64,000 nt of DNA from an uncultured Luminiphilus sp. (GCA_905182485.1 CAJJBO010000014.1:16060-80059), one strand, 5' to 3'. Positions 9,285 to 20,545 are shown, counted from the first letter of the stretch. The notes: generated from the sequence alone by a model not told the origin. Program-made: numbers and translations.

Positions 9285-12148
9285 ATGGATACCATCGAGG
9301 TCCGCGGCGCGCGCACCCATAATCTGAAGAACATTGATCTCGATATCCCGCGGGATAAGCTGGTGGTCATCACGGGGCTCTCGGGCTCAGGCAAGTCTTC
9401 CCTCGCTTTTGACACCCTCTATGCTGAAGGCCAACGGCGATACGTCGAATCGTTGTCGACTTATGCGCGGCAATTTTTATCCATGATGGAAAAGCCCGAT
9501 ATCGACCATATCGAGGGGCTTTCGCCAGCAATTTCGATCGAACAAAAATCGACCTCTCACAACCCACGTTCTACAGTCGGCACCATCACTGAAATTTATG
9601 ATTACTTGCGACTTTTGTATGCAAGGATTGGTGTGTCCCACCCATGGCGTCACCCTGAAAGCTCAGACCGTGACCCAAATGGTCGATGCGGTGCTCGCAA
9701 TGCCGGAGGGCAGTAAGCTGATGCTGCTCGCACCCGTCGTGCGAGATCGAAAGGGTGAACACCTGCACGTCTTTGAGCAGATGCGCGCTGCCGGCTTTAT
9801 CCGCGTGCGGGTCGACGGCATCGTGGTCGACCTCGACGACGTTCCCGAATTAGATAAAAAGCGAAAGCACCGAATCGACGTCGTCATCGACCGCTTCAAA
9901 GTCCGCGAGGATCTCCAGCTGCGACTCGCCGAATCCTTTGAAACGGCACTGGAACTCACCGATGGCGTGGCTGCTGTCGCCCCAATGGACGGCGACGGTC
10001 CAGAAACCCTCTTTTCCGCACGCTATGCCTGCCCCAGCTGCGGGCATTCAATCGATGAGCTAGAACCGAGACTCTTTTCCTTCAACAACCCCGCCGGGGC
10101 TTGCACGAGCTGTGACGGATTAGGGGTAAAGCAATTCTTCGATGAAGACCGGGTCGTCTTGCACCCAGAGGCCAGTCTTGCCGAGGGCGCTATCCGTGGC
10201 TGGGACCGCCGCAACGTTTACTACTTTCACTTACTGCGGTCACTTGCCGAGCATTACGACTTCGACATGGAAAAGCCCTTCAACGAACTGGCCCAAAAGC
10301 ATCGCGACATCATCCTACAAGGGAGTGGTGGCGAAGAAATTGAGTTCTCTTATGTCAACGACAGAGGCACCGTATTCAAACGGCGACACGCTTTTGAAGG
10401 CGTGATCCCCAACATGGATCGGCGCTACCGGGAGACTGAATCATCTTCGGTTCGCGATGAGCTCGCTAAGTACGTTTCCACTGCATCCTGCAAAGCGTGT
10501 GAAGGGACGCGACTCTGTGAAGATGCTCGCAGTGTCTACGTGGACGATAGAACGCTGCCCAGCATCACCGCTCTGCCGGTCGGTGACGCCCAGGCCTACT
10601 TTGATGCGCTCGAGCTAGAAGGCCGACAAGGTACGATCGCCGAGAAAATATTGAAAGAGCTCCGCGCTCGCTACCGTTTTCTCGTCGATGTGGGTCTTAA
10701 TTATTTAACGCTGAACCGGAGCGCCGACAACCCTCTCTGGTGGTGAGGCTCAGCGAATTCGCCTAGCCAGCCAGATTGGCGCCGGGTTGGTAGGCGTCAT
10801 GTATATCCTCGATGAGCCGTCAATCGGGCTCCATCAACGCGATAATGAACGGCTTCTGAGCACGCTCATTCATCTGCGCGATCTGGGCAATACGGTCTTG
10901 GTCGTCGAGCACGATGAAGACGCGATCCGCAATGCGGACCATATTATCGATATTGGGCCGGGTGCCGGTGTGCACGGTGGCGAGGTGGTTGTATCCGGCA
11001 CGATACAAGACGTGCTCGCACATCCCGATTCACTGACTGGCGCCTATTTGTCCGGCAGGAAAATGATCGTGGTGCCAGAGACGCGCCATACTCAGGATCC
11101 AAAGCGGCAAATCAAAATTGAGGGCGCGCGTGGCAACAATCTGCAAAACGTATCGCTTTCACTTCCGCTGGGATTGCTCACTTGTGTCACCGGTGTGTCG
11201 GGCTCAGGCAAATCCTCGCTGATCAACGGCACCCTCTACCCGCTCGCCGCGACCGCTTTGAATGGGGCGACCACGTTAAAGGCGGCGGCCCATGACCAGA
11301 TTGATGGCCTAGAGCAACTCGACAAATGCATCGATATTGATCAGAGCCCCATTGGCCGGACGCCGCGCTCCAACCCGGCCACTTATACAGGCATTTTTAC
11401 GCCCATCCGTGAGCTCTTTGCCGGCACTCAAGAAGCACGCTCGCGCGGTTATAAGCCCGGGCGCTTCAGCTTTAACGTGCGCGGTGGCCGTTGCGAGGCA
11501 TGCCAAGGTGATGGGGTCACCAAAGTCGAAATGCACTTTTTACCGGACATTTACGTATCCTGCGATGTTTGCAAAGGAAAGCGTTACAACCGCGAAACAC
11601 TCGAGATCCGCTTCAAGGATTTAAACATCTCTGAAGTTCTAAACCTCACCATAGAAGATGCGTGTGCGTTTTTTGAGGCGGTTCCAGCCATCCATCGTAA
11701 GCTCCAAACGCTGATGGACGTCGGCTTATCCTATATTCGACTGGGCCAAGCCGCGACGACCCTGTCCGGCGGTGAGGCTCAGCGGGTAAAGCTCTCGAGA
11801 GAACTGTCGAAACGGGATACCGGCAACACGCTGTATATCCTGGATGAACCCACCACTGGGCTACATTTTGAGGACATTCGACAACTGCTAGACGTGTTGC
11901 ATCGACTCCGCGATGGCGGCAATACCGTGGTCATTATTGAGCACAATCTTGACGTCATCAAAACGGCTGATTGGCTCATCGACCTCGGGCCGGAGGGAGG
12001 GTCAGGCGGTGGGCAGATTATTGCCACCGGGACGCCCGAGTCTGTGGCGCAAAACGAAGCGTCGCATACGGGCCGGTTCTTAAAGGCCTTATTACCGGCG
12101 CTCAGTGCGCCAAAGCCCCGACAGCGCCGCAGCAAGAAGGCCGCTTAG
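9285..12148 (+). CDS. uvrA: Excinuclease ABC subunit A, two frame breaks
   Basis: UvrA is the damage-sensing ATPase of nucleotide excision repair and loads UvrB. Seen: two ABC ATPase halves with Walker A loops [14 protein letters not shown] and [22 protein letters not shown] signatures, and two C4 zinc modules (CPSCGH...CTSC near 10030-10110, and CEACQGDG...CDVCKG near 11500-11575). The frame breaks at about 9640 (after LLYARIG, before [12 protein letters not shown]), where about eight bases seem absent, and at about 10729, where one extra base precedes TLSGGEAQR. The restored length is about 955 residues (E. coli 940). The ATG at 9285 matches the conserved [15 protein letters not shown] start. 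Confidence 0.94.
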
Positions 12149-12293
12149 CCGAGGGCGTCATCGCTGCGCCTCAGGTCGCCGCTGGTCGACTACTATTCGG
12201 CTGACCGGCGGCTAGGTCGACCGCCATTAGACTACGAGTGCTGGTCACGCTGATGGAGACGCTGTGAGTCGCGCAAACGCTGATTGCGAAGGC

Positions 12294-12323
12294 AAAAAAA
12301 AGCCCGGCCTGAGCCGGGCTTTT
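12294..12323. terminator. Bidirectional rho-independent terminator
   Basis: A perfect 8-bp stem AGCCCGGC/GCCGGGCT (12301-12308 and 12313-12320) with a CTGA loop is flanked by an A run on the left and TTT on the right. It lies between convergent uvrA and the first TonB receptor gene. The A run gives a strong U tract for the minus-strand receptor transcript, while the plus-strand U tract for uvrA is short. Confidence 0.88.
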
Positions 12324-12341
12324 GCGTCGTGCAGTATCCGT

Positions 12342-15206
12342 TCAGAACTTCCAACCTAAACTCAGGCCATAAGTCTGTGGATCCAAAATGAACTGGTTTG
12401 TGAACAGTGCCGATACCGACGACGTTAAGTAGTGCCCCGTCACGTTATCGTTGTCTTCAATGTTCTTGATCCATGCCTCAGCGTACCAGCTCTCTCCTGA
12501 CAAACGCGCACTGGCGTTCCACATTGACCAATCGTCAATCTTATTTGAGAGGTTATTAAAGTTAGAAGCGTAGTACTCGTCCTGCCAATAGTAATTAGTC
12601 GATAACGTCAGATCCATGCTACCCAGCGGCATGTTGTAAGACACGCCCACGTTGTAGTTCAGTTCTGGTGAGCCCGCGATCTGGTTACCTTTTAGACTCT
12701 GCACATAACCGGGGCAAGGGGTTGGCGCGGCGGCCTCACAACGGCTGTAATCGGGCGCCGCCACAAAGTTAACGCCATTAACGCTCACCAAACCCTGTGA
12801 CGCCACGGTGGGGTCCGCCGCTAAAGCGGCCGCCGAGGAGGCATTGGGGTTGGCTGTATCCACTGTGAAGAAATCACCGATCTCGCTATCAAGCCAGCCA
12901 CCCGAGAGGGAGAAGATCAAATTCGGGGTGAGTGCCCACAGTAAATCGAGTTCGAGACCTGTAATTTCGGCATCAGCATTTTGATTCAGCGAGGTCGTGT
13001 TGACAATTTTAGAGAGCTGCATGTCCTTATAGTCGTAATAAAAAGCTGCTGCATTGATCTGCATCGCGCCATCGAGCAGTGTCGTCTTCAAGCCCAGTTC
13101 AAAGGCGTCAATAAACTCGGGGGCAAAATCCACGTTATTGGCGTTGCCGCCAAGAGCGGGATTCACCAGCGGTGAGTTGTCGCTAATGGGGTTGAAACCG
13201 CCTGACTTAAAGCTACTGGAGACTGTGGCATACATCATGACGTCGTCACTAAAGTCGTAAGTGGCATTCACCTTCCAAGTGAACTCATCCTGCTCATATT
13301 TTGGCTCAAAGAACGCGTTGTTAGGCTGAATCGGTGGTAAGTCAGCAAAAGTGACATAGATGGTGCGCTGCCTGCCTTCTTTTTCCTCTTCTGAGTACCG
13401 TCCGCCAAAGGTCAACCGCAATGCATCGGTGACATCCCAATAGAGTTCACCGAAAATCGCCTGAGCCTCTAGCGTGTAGACACGCGAATCATTGTGGTAA
13501 CCCAACATGTAGGGGTTGGATTCTGAGCGCGGATTACTCGGATCTCCCGTTGGCGCAGGGAAAACAGCCGGATTAATTGGCAGAATCAAGCCTGGCAGCG
13601 CCAGCCCCGCGGCACGCACGATATACGCGTTGGTATTATCGAAGTCGAGATAAAAGCCGCCGACCAAAAAGTTTAGGGGGCCATCGAAGCTACTCTGAAA
13701 GCGCAGCTCATGGGTCCACTGCTCGTTATAGTTCGATGATTCATCAATACCGGCATTTCGGAACCAATACGAAGTCGTTTTATCATCAGGGTGGAGCAGT
13801 GGTACGCCATTGGACAGTGCCTGCAAGCCGGGGTTACCCGCCCACAAGCCAACCCCCGGGATACCGGTGGCCGCGTCAGTAATTAACAACCCGACTGTTT
13901 GCGCAGTCCCCGCACCATAAGTCGGCGCCAATGCTCCGATTATACCGGGCAAAGCGGCGGCTGGTAGCGCAGGAACGGAGCCCAGCTGTGCCAGAGAGTT
14001 CAAAGCGGGCGTCCAGTCGGCGTTCGACACGCCTTTTTCATAGTCCTCGGTCGAATTGACCTCGCTCTCGGTATAGCCGCCTGCGTAATACATCTGAATA
14101 TTGCCAAAATCGTGACTGAACTGCAGTTGAATATTGGTCTCTTCGGTGTAGTACGTTGGCGTCCAGTCCATATTGACCTGACGCGCTCCATCGGGATTGG
14201 TATCGCCGATATAGTCCTCTGCCGGGAAAAACGCGGAGCCGTTCAGCGCATTGAGGCCCAGTGCGGCGTAATTTGCCTGCCCAGTCGCGGCGCCATACTG
14301 ACCCAAGTATCCTTGTGCAATCGCGTTAAGCCCACTAATACTGTTGATCAACGCGCCGGTAATGCCCGCGGCCGAATTGGTAGTTTGGTATTGCGGGGAG
14401 CCTGGTAAGCATCCCAACACGCCACTTGGGTCGTACACACACGCCTGCTTCTGAGACCGCACGCGGCTGTCATCTTCCTCGAAATAGCTGCCCATCAGAC
14501 TGATCTCAGTCCGCTCACTGGGCGTCCAGGTCAGCGACAAACGACCTGACCACATATCACGATCATCGATGTCTTCGCCCGTATAAAGGTTGTCGACAAA
14601 GCCATCTCGCTGCAGTGTCATGCCCGCAGCTCTAACCGCAAAGGTATCGCTCAGAGGCATGTTGACCATACCGCGCACTTGGGTGTAACCGTAATTGCCC
14701 ACGGTGCCATCAATCTGGCCCTTAAACGCTGAAGGGTCCGCTTTGGCGGTGATGACATTGACCACGCCACCGGTCGTGTTTCGACCGTAAAGCGTCCCCT
14801 GCGGGCCACGCAGCACCTCGACACGCTCAGTGTCAAAGTACTGGGTCTCAAAAATTCGGGTCGAGGTTTGGTAGACACCATTAATGTGAATGCCCACTCC
14901 ACTATCACCGGCTGGGCCAATTGCGCCTGAGCCGATGCCCCGGATGCGGATGTCATTAGCCGTGAAGTTCTGCTTGGTCATCGTCATATTAGGGACAGAG
15001 AACTGCAGATTCATCGTGTCGTTAATCAACTGCGAATCAAGTTGATCCTGCGTAAAAGCTGAGACCGCGATGGGTGTATCTTGTATCGACGTCTCAATCT
15101 TAGTCGCGGTGACAATCACTTCTTCGAGTTGCGCTTGGGTGACCGACGATACCGCAACTGTCGCGACTAGGGCGGCCGCCGACAGTCCCTTAGGAAACTG
15201 ATTCAT
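12342..15206 (-). CDS. TonB-dependent outer-membrane receptor
   Basis: This is a 954-residue energised outer-membrane transporter. Seen: a signal peptide ending near residue 24 (VTQA), a TonB box LEEVIVTA at 26-33, a plug domain with DIRIRGIGS and VEVLRGPQGTLYGRNTTGG, and a 22-strand barrel region ending in the C-terminal Phe of LSLGWKF. The frame is complete. I chose the ATG at 15206 because a GAGG lies 8 bases upstream; the in-frame ATT codons further up are part of an AT-rich operator-like stretch. Plug and barrel resemble large receptors for siderophores, cobalamin or oligosaccharides, and the ligand cannot be assigned. No SusD, hydrolase or inner-membrane partner lies nearby. Confidence 0.92.
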   Translation of the reverse strand: MNQFPKGLSAAALVATVAVSSVTQAQLEEVIVTATKIETSIQDTPIAVSAFTQDQLDSQLINDTMNLQFSVPNMTMTKQNFTANDIRIRGIGSGAIGPAGDSGVGIHINGVYQTSTRIFETQYFDTERVEVLRGPQGTLYGRNTTGGVVNVITAKADPSAFKGQIDGTVGNYGYTQVRGMVNMPLSDTFAVRAAGMTLQRDGFVDNLYTGEDIDDRDMWSGRLSLTWTPSERTEISLMGSYFEEDDSRVRSQKQACVYDPSGVLGCLPGSPQYQTTNSAAGITGALINSISGLNAIAQGYLGQYGAATGQANYAALGLNALNGSAFFPAEDYIGDTNPDGARQVNMDWTPTYYTEETNIQLQFSHDFGNIQMYYAGGYTESEVNSTEDYEKGVSNADWTPALNSLAQLGSVPALPAAALPGIIGALAPTYGAGTAQTVGLLITDAATGIPGVGLWAGNPGLQALSNGVPLLHPDDKTTSYWFRNAGIDESSNYNEQWTHELRFQSSFDGPLNFLVGGFYLDFDNTNAYIVRAAGLALPGLILPINPAVFPAPTGDPSNPRSESNPYMLGYHNDSRVYTLEAQAIFGELYWDVTDALRLTFGGRYSEEEKEGRQRTIYVTFADLPPIQPNNAFFEPKYEQDEFTWKVNATYDFSDDVMMYATVSSSFKSGGFNPISDNSPLVNPALGGNANNVDFAPEFIDAFELGLKTTLLDGAMQINAAAFYYDYKDMQLSKIVNTTSLNQNADAEITGLELDLLWALTPNLIFSLSGGWLDSEIGDFFTVDTANPNASSAAALAADPTVASQGLVSVNGVNFVAAPDYSRCEAAAPTPCPGYVQSLKGNQIAGSPELNYNVGVSYNMPLGSMDLTLSTNYYWQDEYYASNFNNLSNKIDDWSMWNASARLSGESWYAEAWIKNIEDNDNVTGHYLTSSVSALFTNQFILDPQTYGLSLGWKF

Positions 15207-15221
15207 AGCTGTGACCTCATT

Positions 15222-15240
15222 TATTATAATAATCATTATT
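15222..15240 (-). promoter_or_regulatory. Fur-box-like sequence upstream of the first receptor
   Basis: On the minus strand AATAATGATTATTATAATA agrees with the 19-bp E. coli Fur box at 14 positions by my count. It sits 16 bases upstream of the chosen ATG. Fur represses iron-uptake receptors when iron is sufficient, so this would suggest a siderophore or haem receptor. The region is simply AT-rich as well, so chance similarity is possible. Confidence 0.4.
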
Positions 15241-15272
15241 GTGGTGTCTCGACGCGCAGGCTAGGCGCGTCC

Positions 15273-15299
15273 ATTAATGCAACGGACCGTTGCATTAAT
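15273..15299. promoter_or_regulatory. Perfect 27-bp palindrome, likely operator
   Basis: The half-site ATTAATGCAACGG (15273-15285) is followed by a single central A and its exact reverse complement (15287-15299). It is 67 bases upstream of the first receptor start. A perfect 13+1+13 inverted repeat with no T run fits a dimeric repressor or activator site (TetR, LacI or GntR type) better than a terminator. No regulator gene is adjacent. Confidence 0.65.
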
Positions 15300-15471
15300 A
15301 ACACGACCATACCGCTATCAGGCAATTAAACAATCACTGGTTCACATTATTTGTCGTCAGCTCGGCCCTCCAATAGTGCAAGTTCAGACTCATAAATGAG
15401 ATTTAAGGTCTAAAATTGATCTTTTTAGGCATAATGTTGCTATGAAAATCTCTGAATATCGAAATGGAGGC

Positions 15472-15497
15472 AAAAAAAACCCAGCCGAAGCTGGGTT
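15472..15497 (-). terminator. Rho-independent terminator of the second receptor gene
   Basis: The stem AACCCAGC/GCTGGGTT (15478-15485 and 15490-15497) with a CGAA loop is followed on the minus strand by eight T. It lies 18 bases past the stop of the second receptor. The rest of this gap (15300-15471) holds no gene that I can see. Confidence 0.85.
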
Positions 15498-15514
15498 CTC
15501 ACGCTCGGCGTTCA

Positions 15515-18122
15515 TTAGAACCGCAAAGTTCCTCGAATACCAAAGACTGCACCTTCTTCCATAAAGAAGGTGTGACTTCCTGCCAAGACTGGCGTGTCAA
15601 AGCTTTGCTGGTAGGCCACTTCGTCAAAAATGTTGCGTCCGTAAGCCATAATTTCCCAACGCTCCGCACTCAGGCCAATCCGCGCATTGACCTTGGTGTA
15701 TGCGTCAATGACGTCATAAGGGTCAGCATCGCCCGCCGAGTCAAACTCATCGCGATAGTTAACGTCTACGCCACCAAACCACTCCATGTTGCCCATGGGG
15801 AAGCGCACATCAATAAATGCGTTACCACTCCACTCCGAGGCGTACAGAGTTCGGTACCCAGTCAAATCGTTGCTTGTTGTGCCCGCTGGCGTACCGCAGG
15901 CTCTGTCAGCGTCAAGCTGGATCGCATCGCAGGGACCATCTTTAAAATCGCCGTAAGACGCGTCGAGATATGCCGCATTGATACCGACACGAATCGCATC
16001 CGTCATCTGGAAAAGCCAATCGACCTCTAGCCCTTCCACCTCAGACGACGCCGCATTCTTCACTGAGAAACCAACGCCTTTGAAGATCGTGGTTTGAAGG
16101 TTATCGTACTCAGAGTAGAACGCCGCCCAGTTCAAGCGCATCCGACCATCCATAAACTCGTGCTTGCCGCCGATTTCGATCGAATCGACCGACTCGTCCT
16201 CGAACTCAAAGTCCTCATTGGGCACTGTAGAGACATACCCATTGGCCTGAAAACCATTGTCGACAGCGGGTGGAATAGGCGGCACGCCCACCGGCAGATC
16301 GCCCGGGTTACCATCGTCGGCCGCGCTAAAGCCGCCTGATTTAAAACCTTCGGACCAGTTCACGTAGAACATGCTGCTGTCACTCATGTCCCACTGAAGA
16401 TTCACAGAAGGTGACAGATCGTCAGTCTTTCGAGATCCAGTCCAATACTTGTTGTAGCTGTTAAAATTACTAGCCTGCACAACAGCCAACCAGTTATTGT
16501 AGCCAGCGCATTGACCCTGAGATCCACCCTCGAGATTACCGGTCATGCCACAGAAGCTATCACCCAGTTTTTGATCGCTGACTGCGTCCTTTTCTTCCTC
16601 GGTGTATCGAACACCCACCGTAACGCGCAACGCATCGGTCAGGTCATAGGTGCCCTGCGCAAACACCGCCCAAGACTCCGTGTCCTGAGTGAAGTTGTGG
16701 TTTCGCGATACCTGCTCCGCCGCGTAAGCGCCATAGCCAGGAATACCATTCAAGGGACTATTCGCCGTCAGTGGGCCTAACAAACTTTGCGGCATAAAAG
16801 GCACTGCCTCGGGGCCCAATCCAGCACCAAGTGCTGCAAATAAAGGGAAAAGTCCATCAAAGTTGGTGTCGATCACGACCTGGCCCTGAGCATCAAGTTC
16901 GTTTTTATCGACATAACCACCAACGGTATAGGAGAAGCGGTCGCCAATGTCCGAGGACCAGCGTAACTCTTGGCTGAATTGCTCAAAGTCGTGTTGGTCA
17001 GAGCGGTCGATGAACTGCAGGGGCAACCAATCAACATCCACGTCATCAAAGTATTCGTAGCCGGCAAAACCCGTGACCGAGGTCACCGTACCGCCGGCCA
17101 CTTCCCACGTGAGGCTTAGGGACATATTTTCAATTTCGTCCTCGCTGCTGTCTGGCCTCAGGCCGATGCCGATGCCGTCGGCTGCGCTCTGTCCGTAGTT
17201 GTTATCCTTGTACGTTGTGAAATCTTTGCCCGCTATGGCGGGGAAGTCGGGAAAAAAGACATCCATCATGGTGTAAGCGGTGTCCGCGAAAGCACTGCGA
17301 TTAGGGACCTGTGCATTTCGCTCCGCCGGACTCAGGAAGCGCCAAGTCGCGCTATTAGAGCCATCGCGGTCCCGCTCCATGTAAGAGTATTTAAAGTTTG
17401 CCGAAAACACTTCGCTGGGCTCCCACACCAAGGTTATCCGGCCGCCGAATTCGTCAATGCCGCCTTCGTCTTGCTCTAAAAAGGCATTGTAAACATAGCC
17501 ATCCGTTTCTCGACCCCGGAGCGCGATACGTGCGGCAAATGTCTCGCTACCGCCCTGAATAAAGCCTTCGGCGATACTGCCGCCGTTCTCTTCGACTGAC
17601 ACATTGATCTCGCCCGACGTGTCGTCACCAACTACCGGCGACGCACTCGTAATGTTGATCGCACCCGCTACCGTATTCTTACCAAATAGCGTGCCCTGTG
17701 GACCGCGCAAGACCTCGATCCGCTCGATGTCCATGAGGCCAGCGCGCAAGCGCACCGCGCCCGGCATATACGCCGTCGATGAACATGCCCACCGATTGCT
17801 CGAAGCCGGCATTGGTGCCGGAGCCTACGCCGCGGATAAACAGGTTCGGTGTGCCTGCACCATTGTTAATGGTGACATTGGGGACGTAGGTGGTGAGCTC
17901 CTGCAGGTCGATAATGGCGAAATCGTTCACCTTTTCACCACTGATGGCGATGATGGAGATCGGCACGTCCTGCAAGCTCTCTACCCGCTTCTGGGCCGTC
18001 ACAATGACCTCCTCCAAAACAAGTTGCTGAGCCTGTGCCAGCGCACTATTGCCAAGCAGCACTATAGCGACGACTGATGCGAGGGAGGTGCTTCGATGGC
18101 TGTAGCGATGCTTGGACTTCAT
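15515..18122 (-). CDS. TonB-dependent outer-membrane receptor, one frameshift
   Basis: This is a second TonB-dependent transporter, about 868 residues after repair. Seen: a signal peptide (hydrophobic SLASVVAIVLLGNSALAQA), a TonB box LEEVIVTAQKR, plug motifs LFIRGVGSG and IERIEVLRGPQGTLFGKNT, and a barrel ending in the C-terminal Phe of IRGTLRF. The frame breaks once near 17735, inside the plug between DGVYAGRGALAR and AGLMDIER, consistent with one extra base. Motifs before and after are intact, so I treat it as one gene. Its barrel differs clearly from the first receptor, so the pair does not look like a recent duplication. The ligand is unknown; it has its own terminator. Confidence 0.88.
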
Positions 18123-18342
18123 GGGAGAATCTCCGATACACAGGTATTAGCGTTATGTTGCACAGTGTATTCAGTGTGCCGCTCTTCCGTGTATCATCTC
18201 CGGACAATCGACACACTGCGGTTATCGCGGTGATGCCCCATCCAGCAGGAGAAGATCAATCTGAACACACTATCGCGATGCTACAAAGTTTACTGGGCTT
18301 TTGCCACTTTGGAAGCCACGCTCACCGGCATAAATACCAGCC

Positions 18343-18378
18343 AAAAAAAACCCCGCTGGTTGCACGAGCGGGGTTTTT
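18343..18378 (-). terminator. Rho-independent terminator of the alpha ribosomal operon
   Basis: A 9-bp stem AACCCCGCT/AGCGGGGTT (18349-18357 and 18367-18375) with a 9-base loop is followed on the minus strand by a T run. It lies 30 bases after the rplQ stop. The remaining gap to the second receptor (18123-18342) shows no gene or clear promoter. Confidence 0.88.
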
Positions 18379-18407
18379 AGTCACAACTCTGTCGTGTCGT
18401 CAGCGAC

Positions 18408-18812
18408 TCACTCTTCTACGGTGGTCTCCGCACTCTCGTCTTCTGCTTCGGGCTGAGGACGATCGACTAATTCGACGTAGGCCATAGGGGCTTTATCGCC
18501 TGTGCGATAGCCGCACTTTAAAATGCGAATGTAACCGCCGGGGCGCTCCAGATAACGAGGGCCCAGCTCTTCGAATAACTTACCAACTGCCGCCTTTGAG
18601 CGAGTGCGATCAAAGGCCAGACGACGGTTCGCCACACTGTCGCTTTTAGCGAGCGTGATCAGCGGCTCAGCATAGCTTCTGAGCTCCTTTGCCTTGGGGA
18701 CAGTGGTCTTGATCAGTTCGTGTTCCACCAATGATACGGCCATGTTACGAAACATGGCTTTTCGGTGTGAACTGTTGCGATTTAACTGTCGTCCGCTGTG
18801 ACGATGTCGCAT
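18408..18812 (-). CDS. rplQ: 50S ribosomal protein L17
   Basis: L17 lines the peptide exit tunnel region of the large subunit. The 134 residues begin [20 protein letters not shown], the family signature, and contain the [19 protein letters not shown] block. The C-terminal tail is acidic ([12 protein letters not shown]). It is last in the alpha operon, right before the terminator. The frame is intact. Confidence 0.97.
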   Translation of the reverse strand: MRHRHSGRQLNRNSSHRKAMFRNMAVSLVEHELIKTTVPKAKELRSYAEPLITLAKSDSVANRRLAFDRTRSKAAVGKLFEELGPRYLERPGGYIRILKCGYRTGDKAPMAYVELVDRPQPEAEDESAETTVEE

Positions 18813-18866
18813 GACTGTTTTCCTTACAAATCGTGCCGGACAACCACTGTCCGACGTTATTTAATG

Positions 18867-19871
18867 TTAGACGCTCAACAGGCGCTCATCATTTTTAAGA
18901 CTCGCCGGTGGCCACGCCTCAAGACGCATACCCAAGGACAAACCTCGAGACGCCAACACGTCTTTAATTTCCGTTAAAGACTTCTTGCCAAGGTTCGGCG
19001 TTTTTAACAGCTCCACCTCGGTGCGCTGCACCAAATCGCCAATGTAATAAATGTTTTCAGCCTTCAAACAATTCGCTGAACGAACGGTCAGCTCGAGGTC
19101 ATCAACCGGTCTCAGCAAGATAGGATCAACTTCCTCAGCAGCCTCTGTTGCCGCTGCCTGCGCCTCTCCCTCTAGGTCAACAAACACCGCCAGCTGCTGC
19201 TGTAGGATCGTCGCCGCACGTCGGATGGCTTCTTCTGGATCCAGCGTGCCGTTTGTTTCCAGATCAATAATGAGTTTATCCAGATCCGTGCGCTGCTCAA
19301 CTCGCGCCGAATCTACCACGTAACTGATCCGCCGAATCGGTGAAAAAGACGCGTCCAGCGGCAAGCGACCAATAGAGCGGGTCTCTTCTTCTGGATTGTC
19401 GCGTGCGTCTGCCGGCACATAACCGCGGCCTCGCTCAACCATCAATCGGATCGACAATGCCGACTTAGCCGTGATCTCACAAATAACGTGTTCCGGATTT
19501 GAGATCTCAACATCGTGATCTACCTGAATGTCTGCTGCCGTCACGGTGCAAGGACCCTGCGCCGACAAAGTCAGCTGAGCCGAATCTTTGCCCGATAAGG
19601 ACAGTGCAACACCTTTCAGGTTTAACAGGATTTCAATGACATCTTCCTGCACGCCCTCGATGGCAGAATACTCATGCTCGACGCCGTCGATTTCGACTTC
19701 AGTGATGGCGCAACCAGGCATAGAGGACAACAGAATACGACGCAGCGCATTGCCCAGTGTATGGCCGAAGCCACGCTCGAGCGGCTCCAATGTTACGGTG
19801 GCGCGGGTATTAGAGGCCTCATCAACTTTGATGACGCGGGGTGTCAAAAACTCAGTGACCGAACTTTGCAT
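18867..19871 (-). CDS. rpoA: DNA-directed RNA polymerase subunit alpha
   Basis: The alpha dimer is the platform for RNA polymerase assembly. The N-terminal domain (about 1-235) carries [19 protein letters not shown]. The C-terminal domain (about 250-320), which binds UP elements and activators, carries [18 protein letters not shown] and [14 protein letters not shown]. Its 334 residues are close to the Pseudomonas length. It lies between rpsD and rplQ as in other proteobacteria. The frame is intact. Confidence 0.98.
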   Translation of the reverse strand: MQSSVTEFLTPRVIKVDEASNTRATVTLEPLERGFGHTLGNALRRILLSSMPGCAITEVEIDGVEHEYSAIEGVQEDVIEILLNLKGVALSLSGKDSAQLTLSAQGPCTVTAADIQVDHDVEISNPEHVICEITAKSALSIRLMVERGRGYVPADARDNPEEETRSIGRLPLDASFSPIRRISYVVDSARVEQRTDLDKLIIDLETNGTLDPEEAIRRAATILQQQLAVFVDLEGEAQAAATEAAEEVDPILLRPVDDLELTVRSANCLKAENIYYIGDLVQRTEVELLKTPNLGKKSLTEIKDVLASRGLSLGMRLEAWPPASLKNDERLLSV

Positions 19872-19924
19872 AAAGCACCTTCGATTGCATCAGGGATTGG
19901 GGAATAACAGTGTCTCGACGCCAA

Positions 19925-20545
19925 TTACTTCGAGTACAGCTCCACAATCAGGTTTTCGTTAATTTCGCTGGACAGATCCTGCCGATCTGGATGCGACTTA
20001 AAAGTCCCTTCCAACTTATCGACATCGACGTCTACCCAAATGGGTTCGCCGCGCTGTTCTGCAATCGCTAAAGCTGATTGCACGCGAAGCTGTTTCTTCG
20101 CTTTCTCCCGCACCGAGACAACATCACCCGGCTTCACTTGATAAGACGGGATATTCACTACCACGCCATTCACCAGTATTCCTTTGTGTGAGACCAACTG
20201 CCGAGATTCTGATCGAGTGGATCCAAACCCCATGCGATACACCACATTGTCCAATCGACTCTCTAATAATGTGAGCAGGTTTTCACCGGTAGCCCCTTTT
20301 AAACGGGCAGCTTCTTTGTAGTAATTGCGAAACTGCTTTTCCAGCACGCCATAAATGCGACGTACTTTCTGCTTTTCGCGCAGCTGAACGCCATAATCTG
20401 ATAAACGTCCTCGGCGAGCGCCATGCTGGCCAGGCGCTGTTTCTGACTTACACTTCTTATCAAAAGCAGTAACACCGCTCTTGAGCTGCAAATCGGTGCC
20501 CTCCCTGCGGGAGAGCTTGCACTTCGGTCCAATATATCGAGCCAT
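19925..20545 (-). CDS. rpsD: 30S ribosomal protein S4
   Basis: S4 is a primary 16S rRNA binder that starts 30S assembly and, in E. coli, represses translation of the alpha operon. The 206 residues begin [19 protein letters not shown] and contain an S4 RNA-binding domain ([20 protein letters not shown]). The length equals the E. coli protein. Autoregulation here is inferred from the family; I did not identify the pseudoknot leader. Confidence 0.97.
   Translation of the reverse strand: MARYIGPKCKLSRREGTDLQLKSGVTAFDKKCKSETAPGQHGARRGRLSDYGVQLREKQKVRRIYGVLEKQFRNYYKEAARLKGATGENLLTLLESRLDNVVYRMGFGSTRSESRQLVSHKGILVNGVVVNIPSYQVKPGDVVSVREKAKKQLRVQSALAIAEQRGEPIWVDVDVDKLEGTFKSHPDRQDLSSEINENLIVELYSK

Noticed and set aside
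15422..15480. Small plus-strand peptide gene starting MKISEYRNGG
   Set aside because: It runs into the terminator of the second receptor gene and has no ribosome-binding site or known homologue.
18123..18342. Operator or small RNA upstream of the second receptor
   Set aside because: Partial repeats such as CAGTGT occur but no symmetric site or convincing promoter could be defined.
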